DNA of 64,000 nt from Torreya grandis (Eukaryota; Streptophyta; Pinopsida; Cupressales; Taxaceae): positions 2,393,501 through 2,457,500 of the forward strand of contig JARHVA010001426.1 of NCBI GenBank assembly GCA_037957365.1, given 5' to 3'. The position numbers and the translations under genes are program-made. The notes below the pieces were generated by a model that was given only the letters and a program-made list of their open reading frames with translations, made no database searches and was not told the DNA's origin. This document shows positions 43,649-55,536 of this stretch, one piece after another (the first letter of the stretch is position 1; every line of letters begins with the position of its first letter).

Positions 43649-44799
43649 TGTTAGGTTGTGGAGCTAAAAGCTTCACTGATGCAGACATGGAGGAGGTTGC
43701 AGGATGAGTTGCTGAGTGTCACGGAGACTGGCGTTTGGTTTGGCCAACCGACGTCGGCAGTATTAGACAAGGAAGCAACCGATGTCAGTCATTGATCGGC
43801 TGGCGTCGGCGACCCCAGGCAGACAGGGACCGACGTCGGTCGCCTGTGTGGTTCGACTACGAGCTAATTACGGGTAGTTAGCTAACGAACCAAGTGTTTG
43901 CATGATCAGGGCTAATTATAGACTGAGAGCTGCGGATCTAATTATTGTAATTAGATGTCTAATTATTGTTTGGATGAGATCTATATAATAGACTCATGGT
44001 TGTATTGGAAAAGTGTGCTAGGGAGTAAGAGAGCATAATTATAATCTCCTTCTGTGTGTGAGGTAGAGCAATGGTGCGTTCCTCCTAGTGCCTCAGTACC
44101 AGGTGTGTTGGTGCTGGATTGGAGAGCCAGCTGGGTTCTTCAAGAGTGTAGGATCTTGGTCACAGTTGTATGGCCTATATAGGAGATCTACATGGTAAGT
44201 AAGATCGTTGATCTGCAGGTGTATGTGTGTGCAAGGTCGAGGTTCACAGGTGAGCAGAACTGTTGTTTGATTTTCAGGTGTGCAAGGTCATATAGACAGC
44301 AACACAACAGGGAGCAGTATCAGGCAGGATCTACTTGGAGTACAGGTGTGTACTCAGATAGAGCAAGAGGAAGGCAAGGGAGTTCCTTCCATAAGTATGG
44401 TCTGTTGAATTGCAGGTTGTTGCAGATTCATGGGAGATCTACTTGAAGTACCTTGAGTACTTGTGGAGCACGTGGAGTGCTTGTGGAGTGCGTGGAGCAC
44501 GGGAGGTGAACACCAACTCCGTATTTGAGTTGGGTGTTGGGACCTGTGAGAGGGAGAGCTTTGGGGAGAAGAATTACTGTTCACTTGAGGTGTGGGAAAC
44601 CTCTGTAAGGTGGTGGAGAAGAAGTGGCATCTTCTTTATTGTATTCTTTTCTGTATAAAGTGTTAATACAATTTGTGTATTGTCTCTCATATCATGTGTT
44701 ATTCTGAATTCTAGTTACTTGGTGAATCTGGTTAATTTCCGCATATTAAGTTGCTTGGTTTGGTAATCAAATTGTGTGCTTCCAGTTTATTTCCCAACA
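43649..44799 (+). repeat. 3' LTR of element C
   Basis: 1,151 bp, nearly identical to 40403-41573; the 20-bp length difference equals the one indel seen. Its palindrome cluster has lost some CpG sites through C-to-T or G-to-A changes. Confidence 0.95.
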
Positions 44800-44804
44800 A
44801 TCCA

Positions 44805-45484
44805 CCCAGAATAATCTTGTCGCTACTCCCCTTGCTGCCCCTAGGAAAATAGAACCTTTTAATATTTCCCTATTGATAAATGGTCATAAATTGAGTAATT
44901 ACATAATAGACTCTGGAGCTTCTAATAATGTTATGCCTGCCAAGGTAGCAGATTCTCTTGGTCTTACTTTGACTAAGACTTTCGGGAGATGTTTCTCCAT
45001 GGAAAATAAGTAAGTCCCACTCCTGAGCCAAATCAAAGATGCCTAATTTGCTTTTACAACTTTTCCAGAGAAGAGAATCAAAATGACGGTCTTAGTGGCT
45101 GATGTTCCAGCCTCTTATGGCATTTTGCTTGGGCACAATTTTTGCTAAGATGTAGGCAAAGAATTGAATATGGATCTATCTGAAGTAAGGATACCCGTTA
45201 AAGGTGTTATGAAGAAATTGCTTCCTGAGAAAGAGTTGAAATATATAGTCACCCAAACATCAGATCTTGAAGCCCAAATTTTATTTGAATCATCAGGAAT
45301 GGGTAATTATTTCCTCACTAATGAAGATGTTTTCATCTCATCAGATGAAAGTCTTTTTAGTGACAATTCAAAAAATTCAGATGCAAAGTCAGAAGAATTG
45401 TTAAATCAAAGTTCAAACAGCCAAGAATCTTCCCTAAATAATGAAGAGAAGTTTTTGAAAAGATCAAATTCTGATAATGTTTGA
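44805..45484 (+). pseudogene. Element E protease and linker
   Basis: The frame continues from gag after element C. The protease motif YIIDSGASNNVMP lies at about 44898-44936, with the DSG triad, and the second half VADVPASYGILLGHNF lies near 45095-45142. A Ser/Asn-rich acidic linker then runs to a TGA at 45482-45484. In-frame TAA codons interrupt it near 45010 and TAA/TAG near 45041 and 45146. Confidence 0.85.
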
Positions 45485-45985
45485 ATTTTAGAATTTGATG
45501 GCAGTTGTTCTTCTACCGGTTCTAGAGCCAGAATTGTTTTGATCTCCCCTCAAGGAGAAAATTTTCTTTATTCATATAAGCTATAGTTCAATAACACCAA
45601 TAACACTACTGAGTATGAGTCCTTGTTGCTTGGATTGAAAGCTATTCATGCTAAAGGTATTAAGGTTCTTCACACTCTTAGAGATGCTGAACTGGTAGTT
45701 TATCAGGTAAGAAATCTATACCAAACAAAAAATAAAAGATTGCGACATTATTGCAATCTTGTATGGGATTGTATTGAAAGTTTTGATGCTTTCAATATTT
45801 TGCCTGTGCCGAGAGAATGCAATGACCATGCAGATTCATTGGCTATCTCCATGACCCTCATGATTCCCATAAAGACTTTGAAGGAGACAAGTACACTATC
45901 AAGCTGGTCTTTCGACCAAGTGTACCCGATAATTCTAACCATTGGCAAGTGTTCAATGGTGACAATCAAATCATTACTTTTTTGA
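45485..45985 (+). pseudogene. Additional RNase H (plant/archaeal-like type) of element E, placed before RT
   Basis: ILEFDGSCSSTGSRARIVLISPQGE starts at 45485 and is followed by NNTNNTTEYESLLLGLKAI (about 45593-45645), RDAELVVYQV near 45683 and PRECNDHADSLA near 45812. The four acidic residues expected for RNase H (D, E, D, D) are all present in order. This is the type I RNase H resembling the additional domain of Tat-clade elements and plant RNase H-like proteins. In Tat/Ogre elements I recall it after the ordinary RT-RNase H; here it lies between protease and RT. A one-base deletion near 45870 shifts the frame at its end. Confidence 0.85.
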
Positions 45986-47000
45986 AAAAGATGGACAGCT
46001 TTGAAGATCTTTATTTTGAAAGAAGTGAATCCCCACCATGGTAATTAGTTCCCGAAGTAAACTCTCAAACTGGTGAAGAGTTCCTTCAACTCAAGGGAAA
46101 TAAAATTCCAAAAGGTTTAGTTTCTCTTGAGAAATTATTTGATAAGCAGGATAGATATGTCAAGCAACGATAAGTGGATTCAAGTTCCTCCAAGGAGTTC
46201 GATCAAAGAAATTTGAGTACAGAAGAGAATCCCAAAATGGTCAACATTAGAAACTGCTGCACTTTTGATGAAAAGCCCAAATTCGTTGCTCTTATTCACC
46301 AATACATTGATGTTTTGGCATATTCTTATGATAATTTTAAATCTCTCAGACTTGAGGAAATCCAACATAAAATTAATCTTAAGGTTGGGTCATTGCCTTA
46401 CAAGCAAAAACAAAGGCAATACAATTCCAAAATATCAAGTACTATCTTTTTTGAGATCCAAAAAATGTTAAATGCAAGAATTATTTTTTCAATCCATCAT
46501 TCCACTTAGATTGCTAACATAGTTCTTATAAGAAAAAAGAATGGGAAAATTTGTATCTGTGTCGATTTCAGAAACCTGAATCAATCTTATTTAAAAGATA
46601 ACTACCCTCTGCCCATCATGGACCAAGTTTTGCAAACAGTGACTAGTTCAAAAATGTTATCAATGCTAGATGATTTTTTTACGTACAATCAAATAGAAGT
46701 CAATGAAGCAGATCAACATAAGACTGCTTTCACCATGCCTTGAGGCACTTTTTCATATCATAGAATGCCTTTCGATTTGATTAATGCTGGCGCTACCTTT
46801 CAAAGAGCAATGGATCTTACTTTCAGAGACAAAATGGGAAAGTTCATTGTGGTATATCTTGATGACTTGACCCTTTTTTCCAAACATCATCCTGATCATC
46901 TACATTATCTACAAGTGTTAGAACGCTGTCGGTAAAATGGTATTTCTCTTAATCCCAAGAAGTCAATTTTTGGGGTTACAGAAGGTAAACTTCTCAATCA
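45986..47000 (+). pseudogene. Element E reverse transcriptase
   Basis: RT motifs: LRLEEIQHKINLKVGSLPYKQ near 46348, RKKNGKICICVDFRNLNQSYLKDNYPLP near 46531, MLDDFFTYNQIEVNEADQHKTAF near 46666, YHRMPFDLINAGATFQRAMD near 46758 and the catalytic VVYLDDLTLFS near 46852, with both Asp residues kept. The stop near 46741 is a TGA in the MPXG position. Confidence 0.9.
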
Positions 47001-47690
47001 CACTGTATCCTGAGAAGGTATAAAAATTGACTCAAAAAGAGTCAAATCTATCCAAAGTCTTGCTCTTCCTTCTAGTAAGACTACAATTCATTCTTTCTTT
47101 AGAAAGGTGAATTTTCTACGAAGATTCATTTTGGCATTTGTAGAGAAGACTCGCCACATTGTGGACATGATGAAAGGCAAAGCTACTTTCTGATGGACTG
47201 CAGAAGGCAAGTCAACATTTGAAGACATCAAAAAAGTGATTGCCCATGCACCAATTCTGGTTTGTCTAGATTACACCAAAGACTTCATAATATATAGCTA
47301 TGCTTCTGAGCATACACTTTCAGCTATTTTGGTTCAGTAAAACAAAGAAGGTGTGGAATATCCCATATCATTTATGAGTTGTCCTCTCAAAGATCATGAA
47401 TTAAAATATTCAAATATGGAGAAACATGCTTATGCCATGGTTAAGGTGGTAAAGCATTTCAAATTTTATATCCTAAATTCACATATTGTTGTTTTGGTGC
47501 CCGATACAACGGTGAAGTCCATTCTAACTCAATAGGAGTTTGGTACTAAAAGGGGCAATTGGATTGCCAAAATTTAGGAGTTTGATCTTGATATCAAACC
47601 TACCAATCTTGTGCAGGGAAAGGGGCTCTGCCAGTTGATTACTGATAATATCCCCAAGGAAATGGAAAATGAAGAAACATAGGTCGAAGA
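47001..47690 (+). pseudogene. Element E RT connection and ordinary RNase H
   Basis: KIDSKRVKSIQSLALPSSKTTI near 47023, FFRKVNFLRRFI near 47095, then RNase H at about 47275: DFIIYSYASEHTLSAILVQ (the usual DASD reads SYAS, so the first catalytic Asp is lost), EYPISFMSCPLKDHELKYSNMEKHAYA near 47358, and LVPDTTVKSIL near 47500. The tail FDLDIKPTNLVQGKGLC near 47582 matches the usual RNase H to integrase linker. Confidence 0.85.
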
Positions 47691-47699
47691 TGTGCTTAT

Positions 47700-48965
47700 G
47701 GTCCTCTTCGTCGCTACTAATGATGAGTGGTATTCCAATATTACTCATTTTCTTACTTATGGTGAGTGTCACACCCATCTATCCTACAAAAAAAAAGGAA
47801 TTTTAAGTTAAAGGCTGATAACTATGTCTTGTGGGACAATGTTTGTATAAGAGAAGCCTTGATGAGGTATTTTTTCACTGCATCGATAAGGCACAAAAAG
47901 GTAAAATTTTGGAGTCCTTCCATAATATGGCCTATGGAGGACATTTTTTAGACCAATGACGGATCATAAAATTCTACGAGCAAGATACTATTAGCCTACA
48001 CTATTTCAAGATGTTCACAAATAGGTGCGTAGGTGTGAATTATGTTAGTAGTGCATCGAGAAACTTAAATTGGCCGCACTACCCCTCAAGCCAGTGGTAA
48101 TTGAAGAAAATTTCCAACAATGGGGTATTGATTTCAATGGCGCAGTGAACCCATCCTCAAGTGCTGGACACGACTATGTTCTCATCGTGACTGACTATTT
48201 TACCAAATGGGTGGAAGCCATTCCAAATAAGCAAGCTACTTCAGAAGTGGTATGTAATTTTCTTAAGGAAAATATTATTTCTTAGTTGAGGTTCCAACTA
48301 AGATTGTAATAGATAATGTAGCCTATTTCTCTTCTCATGAGATTACCTAGTTTTTCTTTTATTGTAGAATTACCCTCTCCCACACTTTTGATTATTTTCC
48401 ACAAGGGAATGGCCAAGCAAAATCAAGCAACAAAAATCTGGTTACTATTATTAGAAAACTGGTAGATGATAATCATAGGACTTGGCATAAACCATTATTT
48501 GATGCTTTGTGGGTAGATAAGATTACACTCAAGAGGGAAATAGACATGTCACCATTCCTACTTCTGTATGGTTTGAATGTAGAGATACCAATTACCCTGG
48601 AACTACAAATGCTCAGGTTGGCAAAGGCAATCGAAGATTCAACCTTCAAAAATTATATTGATAAAAGAATCATGTGCCTGACTGAATTAGATGAGCAACA
48701 AACCATGGTAGTCAACCAGATTAATGCACATTAAAATTAGGTAAATACACTCTTTGACAAGAGGGCAAAGATACGTGATTTTTAGATTGGAGATCAAGTC
48801 TTGTTGTGGGACAAGAGAAGAGAATGAAAAGGAATGCATGACAAATTTGATTCTTTGTGGAGAGGTCCATTTACCATTCATTAGGTCTGTAGTGAAAATA
48901 GCTTCTTGCTGGAGTATCAAGATGGAGTGCCATTCTCACTGCCTCACAGTGGGCAACAATTGAAA
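47700..48965 (+). pseudogene. Element E integrase
   Basis: The N-terminal zinc region is degraded (RRCEXCASR near 48030). The core has WGIDFNGAVNPSSSAGHDYVL near 48121 with the first Asp, TDYFTKWVEA near 48190, DNVAYFSSHE near 48314 with the second Asp, and FPQGNGQAKSSN near 48397, where the third acidic residue of GQAE reads Lys. RTWHKPLFDALW near 48478 and SPFLLLYG near 48550 follow. The C-terminal region reads GDQVLLWDKRRE near 48788 and ends near 48980. Frameshifts and stops are frequent. Confidence 0.85.
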
Positions 48966-49419
48966 CACTTCAATCCTTGAAGTATTAAATGAGTTCACTT
49001 ATACATTTATATAGTTTTTGCATTATTTATTTTCTTTTTGTTTTTCATGTTTTTTCCTTTCTTGCCTTGACTTCGTAGCCCAATGGCTTGGATGAAGGCA
49101 CTTAGAGACTGGTTTCTACTCCCGTTGATTGGTTTGATCAATGAAAGTTCCCCAATAGGAGCTAGCTATTGTTTCCAAAATTAGCTATGCTCATTTTTAG
49201 AACAACCCCTACGAAACTTGTCTGTTTCATATTTTTCACTCTAAGTTAGTCTTTTGAGGCAAGTTTTTCTTGATCTCGTGTTTGCTCAACTGGCATTGTT
49301 AAAACTTTGTGACGTTCCCTTGTTACGTTTTCCCAAAAAAATGTAAAAATCATTATGATCTTGACATAATCATATGAAAAATTTTACCTCTTTTCAAGTT
49401 AGGTGTTTTCTTGAGTTTA

Positions 49420-50580
49420 CATGCAGGGGCAACAATTTTTGCTACCATTACATGTGGTTTTAAGTTTCTCGTGCAAACCTGGTGATTTTTTTGACCTTAC
49501 ATCCTTTGTGCAGGAGCAGTGAAAATCACGGCCCTTGCATTTTTCTGATTTATTCCATGTTGGAGCGACAAAATTTACCGCCCTTGCATCCCTTTTTTTT
49601 AAACCTCCCATGCAGAGGTGGCAAATTTTGCTGCCCTGCATAGTCTCAAATTTTGTGCACAACATTTATGGTCGCATACCCTGAGTGGTTAGGGTCAATT
49701 TTTGCCCCATTTAATCCCTTCTTGCCTCATTTTGTTCCATTCCTCTTTGCATCTCCTCCTCCCTGCATCTGGATGATCAAGTAAGCAAGTGCAGTCAAAT
49801 TTTTCTTAGATTCGAGCATTGTATTGTGATTATCAGGTAGGGTTTCACATTTTTATTCTTCTTATTTCAATTTTTGTTTTGTTTTTGCTTTTTTTCTCTT
49901 CTCCACATTATTTTTTCTCTTTTCCTTCTAGGTGTAGGTTTTTGTCTTCTTCCCCTTCCTCCTCTTTTCCTAGTGGAGGCGATCCAACCATGCCTTAACC
50001 CTCTTCCCCTCCTTACAACTGTCAGCCATTTAACCCATGTCATGGTGGCAAATTTTGCCACCCTTACATGTGACTTTCTAATCATGTGTAAATGTGGTGA
50101 ATTCCACCACCCTTATGAATCCCTTACTATTGTTCTTCCTCGTGTAAGGGCAGCAAAAATCACTGCCCTCACACATTTTCCTCTCTTGCTAGTTCATGTA
50201 AGGGCGGCAATTTTCACCACCTTTACACGAAAATACCAACTTGTGCAAAGGTGGTGAAATTTTCCACTGATGCACAAACCCTTGACTTCTCAATGTGTAA
50301 GGGTGACGATTTTCACTGCCTATACATAGGACCTATCAACCAGTACAAGGGCAAAAAAAATTACCACCCTTATAGATCTCACACCATTCACTTTTTCATG
50401 TAGGGGTGGCAATTTTTGCCACCCTTACATGATATCCCTTTATTTTCACATGCATCAGCAGTGAAAATCACTGCCGATGCATCCTTCCTTCCTCAACATG
50501 CATAAGCAACAATTTTTTCTACCTATGCACAAATACCTTTTTCAACATGCAAGGGCACAAATTTTTGTTTCCCTTGCATG
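49420..50580. repeat. Array of about 16 short palindromes in U3 of LTR 2
   Basis: The units are in the same order and spacing as at 32823-33984. A well-preserved unit lies at 50397-50431 (CATGTAGGGGTGGC with a matching right arm) and another at about 50449-50482 (ATGCATCAGCAGTG arm). Many stems carry C-to-T changes relative to LTR 1. Confidence 0.85.
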
Positions 50581-50832
50581 CTTTCTCTCCAAAAACCTAA
50601 CTCTAAGATTTTTTTTTGTTTTTATCATTTTTTCTTTCAAGCCCACTTCCCTTTCACTTCCTAGCCTACTCGCACCTTAGCCTTTTCAAGCGCATTTCCC
50701 ATGTCATGATCATCTAACATGCAATTTTCCTAGATTGCCAATATTTCTCCTAATTTCATGATCATGATTCTTATCACAGTTTCTCTTCAAGATCCTTCTT
50801 CATCAATCTACTTTCGATAAAGACTCATCTTA

Positions 50833-53800
50833 ATGACTAAGGTTTCTTCGAAGAAGTTGGAGATGATGAATTACTAGTATCAAGGTGTTTTTATAATCAC
50901 CTCAATTACTTCTAATGTCGATGACATTAGAGATACAGAGATCAGGCATGTAGATATGGCTGAGTTCATAGAGAGAACCAAAGCAAACAATCTTAGCTCT
51001 CAAATGAAGAGGATAATTGAGAGAAATATTCATTTGGTCTTCTCTTTTCCTATGGTGGCTCATCACACATAGTTCATTCTCCAGTGTGCCCAATTCTATA
51101 ATAAAGATACCGGGGTTGTGGTAGATGCTAGTGGCAACATAGTAATTTGACTAGACACTGAGTTCATCGATAAAGTGTTCATGTGCCCTCCTAATACTAA
51201 AGTGTTTAAGATCGACTTCATTGAAATATAAAAGGAATATGATAAAGATCCTGAGAAGGCAAAGAAGGTGATCGACAATAGATGGCTCAAAACTCCCAGA
51301 GCAAACTTGTACAGATGGCCACAAAACTTTCCAAGGAGCGATTTTATTGAAGAGGTTGGTGACTTGATTACTCTTCTCAGTAGAGTACGAGGTTTACCCT
51401 CTTCCTTTCAATTTCATGAATGGATGTATCCCTTCATTAAGATAATCCTCTAGGGTAAACAAGTCATTTTTTGGGGTGAACAATTCAGTAATACTCTGCA
51501 TGAGCAATTGACAAAGGTGTCTACTAACTCAAAGTTCTAAATGACTTCATACTTGGTATACATTGCAGCTTCAATGAGAACCTTTCTAGGTCTAACATCA
51601 GAGGGAGACAGAAAAATGACCCCGATATATCAATATTACCCTTAGTTGACATTGAAGGGTTTAATCCATCATTTTAGGAGGGTAAATGATACTTTATTCG
51701 TGGTATTTTTGTATCTTTTTGACCCTCAATTAGAATAGAAAAGAGTGTCAGACGAAGCCTTGACTATTGTGAATGACTTCAAGTGTATGTTCTTGTAGTT
51801 CCCTTCTTTTTGTTATCTGTGGGTTGGATTTTTCCAAGGTTACCCTTTTATGCTCCCAAGATTTTCCTCAAATAAATTGGTCCTGATGGAGATGTGTAGG
51901 CAAATTATTGTCGTGCACAATAAACATATGAAACTCAAGAAACCCAGTTTCAGGTTCCCAATTGAAATTAGCAGGTACTTAGTATTGAATGCTACAAAAG
52001 TAAGGGCAATGAAGACCGAAATGCAACTTGTAACCATGAAGTATTTCAAAAAGAGGCCCAATTTTGACTACAGAGGTGTGAAAGACATGATCAGGAGGAA
52101 GACCCAGTTCCATGAACCCATGATCGAAGACATCTAGATCAATTTAAGGACTCTAGAAGATATCAGGAAGATGGACTACAGTAGACTATCTCTTGAACAA
52201 ATAGAATATCTACGGCTCACAGACATCCCTACAAATCTAGTAGATGATAGGGACTTGATAAATAGTAGATATCATGTTGAACAAGTCACCAATGCTCCTC
52301 TTCCCCTGATCCAATGGTCTCAAAAAGAGTTGACCTCCTTGAGGATGAAATTCAAACCAATATTGGCAAACACTAATGATTGGTTAGCAAATAACGGAAT
52401 CACCTTAAAAGAGTTCATCACGGGATTAGAGGCCAAATTTCAAGAGAAAACAAGGAGGAGAACAAAAAATTGGATGAAGAATAAAAGTGTGTTTCCTTCT
52501 CCTTCTAGGCCCCATAAGCCTAAGATCATTTTTGTATCAAAAAAATCAAAATTTACAGAGAAAGAGCCATAAACAATAGATATGGGGGTTGAGAAACAAA
52601 GCGTTGAAGATCCAGTGATAGAACAAATGGAAACTGATGACAGGCCTATGAGTCAATAGGGAATGAAAACTCTATCTCCATAAGAAGGTGCGCAACCAGA
52701 TGCATGAATTTCTTCTTCTCTACCCCACTCACCTAGTGCAACTCCTTCACCTATTTCTTCCATCAGTATTCCCTCTTTTAGAGCTGCCTCTCATTTTAAA
52801 ATTATTTTTGGTGATCCTCAAAGTGCTTTTAGAGATGTTCTTCGTTCATCAGGATCCATCCCCAGTTTGTCATCTCCATATTTTAACATCAGAGATAGTT
52901 CTACCCTCGATCATTTAGTATCAGGTGTGGTTTTAACTGATACTATGCCCATTGTCTTCACTAGTAGTGCAGGTGTTACCCTAATGATGCCAACTATAGG
53001 GAGTGTTGCTAATGTAAGTGCTTCTGCTCTCCCACCTTGGTTGTCAACTTTTACACTGAAAAGGAAAAAATAGGCCATCTCTGAAGATGAATTTGACTTT
53101 AGTAAAATAGTGCCAGTGAAATATAAGACCCCAAGAAGCCAAAGATTCTTTCAAAGATGATCGGAGATAAGGGGCACAAGTTTTTAGAAATACCCAAACC
53201 TCCACAGGATACAACTCTTGAAAATTTTGATATGAGCAACTACTCTATCTCTCGAGTTGAGTTAGGGAAGATAAATCATGAGGGTGCTAAGAGTGATTTG
53301 TAATCCGTGATGGATATTATGGTTCAAAAATTTGATAGAGAAAGACAAATGAAAGATCATTGTAAAGCAATGGTGGAATAATTGACCATAGTGATAAGGA
53401 GATTCATTTTTGCCCCAAAAGTGGTAACTCCAGAGGCTTTCTCCATAGACAATCCTATGATTTAGAAAGTAAAAAAGACTTATCTAAAGGGAAAGGTACT
53501 TGAAGACTACTTGGATAAGATGCATGCACAGGGGATTTCCTTGTTCACAGAGTTGTCTGAGTAGATGGGTAAAATGAGGAAAGTGAGAATAAAATTAGAT
53601 GATCTTATCAATATTATTTTTCAGGATATTAAAAGCAGAAATAAATATCTTAGCAAATGGATAGAGATGAAGGGGCTAAAAATATGTACCCTAGTATCAT
53701 TCGACATCATTGTCGATAGAGATTCTTATATTGAAACTAAAGAATCATTGATATATAAGATCTGGGTACTTAAGGAATTGATCAACGACCTCGAATCTTT

Positions 53801-54125
53801 TAAGGATGCTAGTGAACAAAGTGATATCAATCTGTTGCACAAATTGGAGGAGTTGCCTTGTAGACTTACCTCTCAAGACAACCAATTCATTTCAGCAGAA
53901 GAAATGATTCATGAATTTGAAGGTATGATCCGAAAGGAATTTGAGGAGAAAGTGTTCTCAATGGCTTCTGTGGACAATATCTTCGATAATAAGTTAACTT
54001 TGGATAATATGAGAACCAAGTTAACTAGTCATGCAAAATCAATCACAACAGTGAGAGATGCCACAGTCAGGGCTAAGGTGGTCTTCAAAAATACTATTGC
54101 ACCAGACAGTATCAGGATATAGGTA
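50833..54125 (+). pseudogene. Accessory ORF in U3 of LTR 2
   Basis: Second copy of the frame described at 34237-37665. It is in one frame from ATG 50833 to about 53130, including regions where LTR 1 has shifted (near 51700 and 53070), then loses one C near 53132 and continues in the next frame to about 54122 (KIWVLKELINDLES near 53755). In-frame stops are mostly C-to-T in type (TAG for Gln, TGA for Arg), but some differ between the two copies. The two copies together show the ancestral protein was continuous over about 1,100 residues. Confidence 0.7.
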
Positions 54126-54361
54126 ACTATCACCATGTACGATGCTCATCTAAAGAAGGCTGGCGATAAAAATTGAACTATTCCTCTATGCTTTCTTCTC
54201 CATTTTAGTCATGCACTTTGTAATTGAGTTGGGACATTTTCACATGTAATTTTGTTATGTGTAAATACATGTAAAATTTTGGAAAAGTCCCAAAGTCAAT
54301 GCAGACTCATCTTTGACTAAGTTTTAATATTTAAGTCTTTTCTCAATTTTGAAGGCTTTTC

Positions 54362-54374
54362 CATATATATATAG
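54362..54374 (+). promoter_or_regulatory. TATA box of LTR 2, element E
   Basis: CATATATATATAG is at the same place as the TATA box of LTR 1, followed by the conserved AGGGAGCCTCTTTTG. Confidence 0.55.
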
Positions 54375-55203
54375 AGGGAGCCTCTTTTGTATAAGATATT
54401 TTTTGATAATTGAGAGCAAAAACTCTACCAAATTGAGATGCTTCCTAAAACTTTGATCTCATATTATAAATCATATTTTCTTGAATGAATGAGAAGCAAG
54501 TTACTTTCAGACTTTGTGTTGGAATAATTTGTGTTAGTTAGGAGATCATTCTTATGTTCTTTTTCCTGATAATCTCTCATCTATTTGATTAAATAAGCAA
54601 GGTGTGTGTGGAAATTATCTGAAGACATTTTGAAGTTAATTATGAATACATTGAGCTGCTATAATTTCTTTTAGTTCATGTTTTCCATGTTTTAGCAGGA
54701 AGGATATTAGAAAGGCTTTAAAATGTTTTTATCATTTGTGATCTTATACTATATTGTAGTCTTAGGTGAAGACTTTGAGCGGCACTTCATTCTACTATTA
54801 CGTATGTTTCAATTCAGTAAGGGGAGAAATGAAAGACTTTGTGCTTTTGTGAGTTTCTTGTAGATATAGTTACTATCCGAGAAGATTTTTTACTATTTGC
54901 TGAACATCATTTCTGAAAGAAGAGGAATGCTTTCAGTCTTCAACCATGATTTATATTTTTCCTTGTAAACATTATCTCTAAAAAAAGAGAGATGGATGGA
55001 GTAATCTCACCCTTGAGTCTATTTTCAGTTCATATTAATATATAAGTAGGTTATAGGGAACCTCCCCTTGATGAGATGAGAGATTTATCTCACTATGATG
55101 TGGTAAACCCACACTTTTTGCCATATAAATCTCCTTGTATTCTAGTTGATATACCTATTTTTCCATCGGTTGTTTGATGACAAAATATTCACCCAATAGC
55201 TTT

Positions 55204-55221
55204 TGGCAACTCTGTTGGGGA
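55204..55221 (+). other. Second primer-binding site after LTR 2
   Basis: TGGCAACTCTGTTGGGGA lies five bases after LTR 2, equivalent to 38605-38621 with several changes. Confidence 0.65.
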
Positions 55222-55536
55222 TACGAATGTGCACTTTGAAGCCTCAAGCTTCAAATTGAAGAATTTCCAGTACTTGTTTAGTTTTTCACTCTGGCAGATC
55301 CACCATACATGTGAAGCCAAAGAGCTCAAGGTATTGTTTATCCAACATTTGAGTTAGTGTAGAAAAATAATTTTGATATCTCTCCTCCACCATCTCGTCT
55401 TCAGTGTGATAGGAATTTTCCTCCTACCAACGTCAGATCTCTAGTACCAAACGAAGCCTCTAGTCTTAATACTAGTAGGGTTTTGTCTATACTGATCCCA
55501 CCAAGATTTGTTATCCCTCTATTTAATTAACATATC

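Larger units (their letters stand above)
40398..44804 (+). mobile_element. Element C: young non-autonomous copia-derived LTR element inside element E gag
   Basis: LTRs at 40403-41573 and 43649-44799 are flanked by ATCCA (40398-40402 and 44800-44804). The LTRs differ by one 20-bp indel and roughly 15-20 single bases by eye. The interior is only about 2.1 kb, holding broken pieces of gag, the pre-integrase zinc region, RT and RNase H of copia type, so it depends on another element's proteins. Confidence 0.95.
49170..55198 (+). repeat. LTR 2 of element E (about 6.03 kb)
   Basis: It starts TGTTTCCAAAATTAGC and ends CACCCAATA, where LTR 1 has CCCAACA. It has the same internal order as LTR 1: palindrome array, accessory frame, TATA box and U5. 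It is followed by a primer-binding site rather than by flanking DNA. Confidence 0.85.
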
